Source: Enterobacterales bacterium
GTDB lineage: Bacteria; Pseudomonadota; Gammaproteobacteria; Enterobacterales; Succinivibrionaceae
Direction of reading: 5' to 3'
Assembly (NCBI GenBank): GCA_900768635.1
Contig: CAAGDP010000204.1
Location: 1 to 5,381 of the forward strand
Length of the DNA: 5,381 nt
The notes under the pieces are model-generated. The model was not told the DNA's origin and ran no database searches. It worked only from the letters and a program-made list of their open reading frames with translations. How positions within the stretch are numbered: position 1 is the stretch's first letter; the number at the start of each line of letters is the position of its first letter. The translations under genes and the position numbers were made by a program. Below are positions 4,687 to 5,381 of this stretch, in pieces.

Positions 4687-5381
4687 ATGGCTGATAAAGA
4701 AGTTAAATTGCTGAATAATCCCTATGGTGAAGTTACATATGAGCTTTTTCGTCAGGATAAAAGAGCTTTTGTGGACAAAAGTCTGATAATAGAGTCCCTT
4801 GACAGTAAAGCCATAACAAAATATCCCGTACTGTTACGACCAAGACGTTTCGGCAAAAGTACATTTGTGCAGATGCTGAAATGCTTCTACGACATCTCCT
4901 ATAAGGATAAATATAGAAAACTATTTTCCAAAACTGCCATATATGAGAAAAAGTTGAAATCACATAATACTTATCATGTTTTGGATTTTGATTTTTCAGT
5001 TGTCAGCACAGAAACAGCTGATGATATGTATACAACATTCTTTTCAGCAGTAGCTTCAGGGATAATAAATTTTAAAGTAAGGTATCCGGATTTTATTTTT
5101 AATATTGGAAATGTAGAGAAGAATAATTCTGTAGCTTTGCTTAATAATTTCATTAGTGCTTATGAAGACCAATTTAAAGTAGGTAAACTTTATGTGATGA
5201 TTGATGAATATGACAATTTTGCAAATAGTTTGCTATCAAACAATCTGGAATTATTTAAGACCATAACCAGTTCCGGAGGATTTTTGAAGGTGTTTTATTC
5301 AGCAATCAAAGCAGGAGCAAAGAAATCCATAGCTAAGACTTTTATTACCGGAGTTTCCTCCGTATCTCTGGATTCTCTCAC
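4687..5381 (+). CDS. AAA-ATPase-like protein (PF09820 type), C-terminus beyond window
   Basis: The open frame runs off the right edge; 231 full codons are visible. The start is fixed by an in-frame stop at 4666-4668 and AGAGGA ending six bases before the ATG. The N-terminal AAFVDKS-like segment (RAFVDKSLIIESL, 26-38) and the Walker A-like VLLRPRRFGKST (48-59) are hallmarks of the AAA-ATPase-like family, where RPRRFGKS replaces the classic GxxxxGKS. Walker B is YVMIDEYDNFAN (169-180), with D173 and E174. FITGVSSVSLDSL (219-231) matches the conserved TGVSPV-like sensor segment. Family members often carry a C-terminal PD-(D/E)XK nuclease-like domain (DUF1703), which would lie beyond the window. 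The biological role of the family is not established. Codons are AT-richer than in the rib genes, and such genes often occur in many copies per genome, which hints at an accessory or mobile origin. Confidence 0.9.
   Translation, partial: MADKEVKLLNNPYGEVTYELFRQDKRAFVDKSLIIESLDSKAITKYPVLLRPRRFGKSTFVQMLKCFYDISYKDKYRKLFSKTAIYEKKLKSHNTYHVLDFDFSVVSTETADDMYTTFFSAVASGIINFKVRYPDFIFNIGNVEKNNSVALLNNFISAYEDQFKVGKLYVMIDEYDNFANSLLSNNLELFKTITSSGGFLKVFYSAIKAGAKKSIAKTFITGVSSVSLDSL

Noticed and set aside
4733..4963. Minus-strand 76-residue open frame
   Set aside because: Antisense to the ATPase gene, which has clear family motifs over the same bases.

Overview
The window looks like a chromosomal piece of a gammaproteobacterium with AT-rich spacers. 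The predicted NusB and lumazine synthase are very close to the enterobacterial/Vibrio-type proteins. The riboflavin synthase has the longer 'GFI' tail seen in Vibrio-type cluster RibE rather than the E. coli RibC form. The gene order ribE-ribBA-ribH-nusB is the core of the gammaproteobacterial riboflavin cluster. The tRNA-Tyr, which encodes its CCA, closely resembles the E. coli one. A PF09820-type AAA-ATPase gene next door is typical of gut or rumen anaerobes and host-associated bacteria. A Succinivibrionaceae-like anaerobe would fit, but that placement is inference.

Layout: positions 1-722 hold no recognisable gene. They contain a strong bidirectional-looking terminator near the left end and several inverted and direct repeats. 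Positions 723-3709 hold four minus-strand genes, transcribed right to left: ribE (riboflavin synthase), ribBA (DHBP synthase with a degenerate cyclohydrolase-like tail), ribH (lumazine synthase) and nusB (antitermination factor). Positions 3710-3850 are the ribE leader, with a -10-like element and a nested set of inverted repeats that can fold as a three-way junction just before ribE. Positions 3851-4255 show nothing convincing. Positions 4256-4340 are tRNA-Tyr(GUA) on the minus strand. Positions 4341-4686 are a non-coding spacer with a plus-strand terminator-like hairpin and a probable promoter. From 4687 to the window end runs the N-terminal part of a plus-strand AAA-ATPase-like gene.

The genes work together as follows. 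RibBA makes 3,4-dihydroxy-2-butanone 4-phosphate. RibH condenses it with the ribityl-aminouracil to lumazine. RibE dismutates lumazine to riboflavin. NusB is co-transcribed, as in many gammaproteobacteria. The zinc cysteines and other key GTP cyclohydrolase II residues are missing from RibBA, so a separate ribA is expected elsewhere. ribD, usually just upstream of ribE, is not in the window either. The most interesting unexplained element is the structured ribE leader, which does not match the FMN riboswitch. The AAA-ATPase gene is visibly richer in AT than the rib genes and may be an accessory gene.
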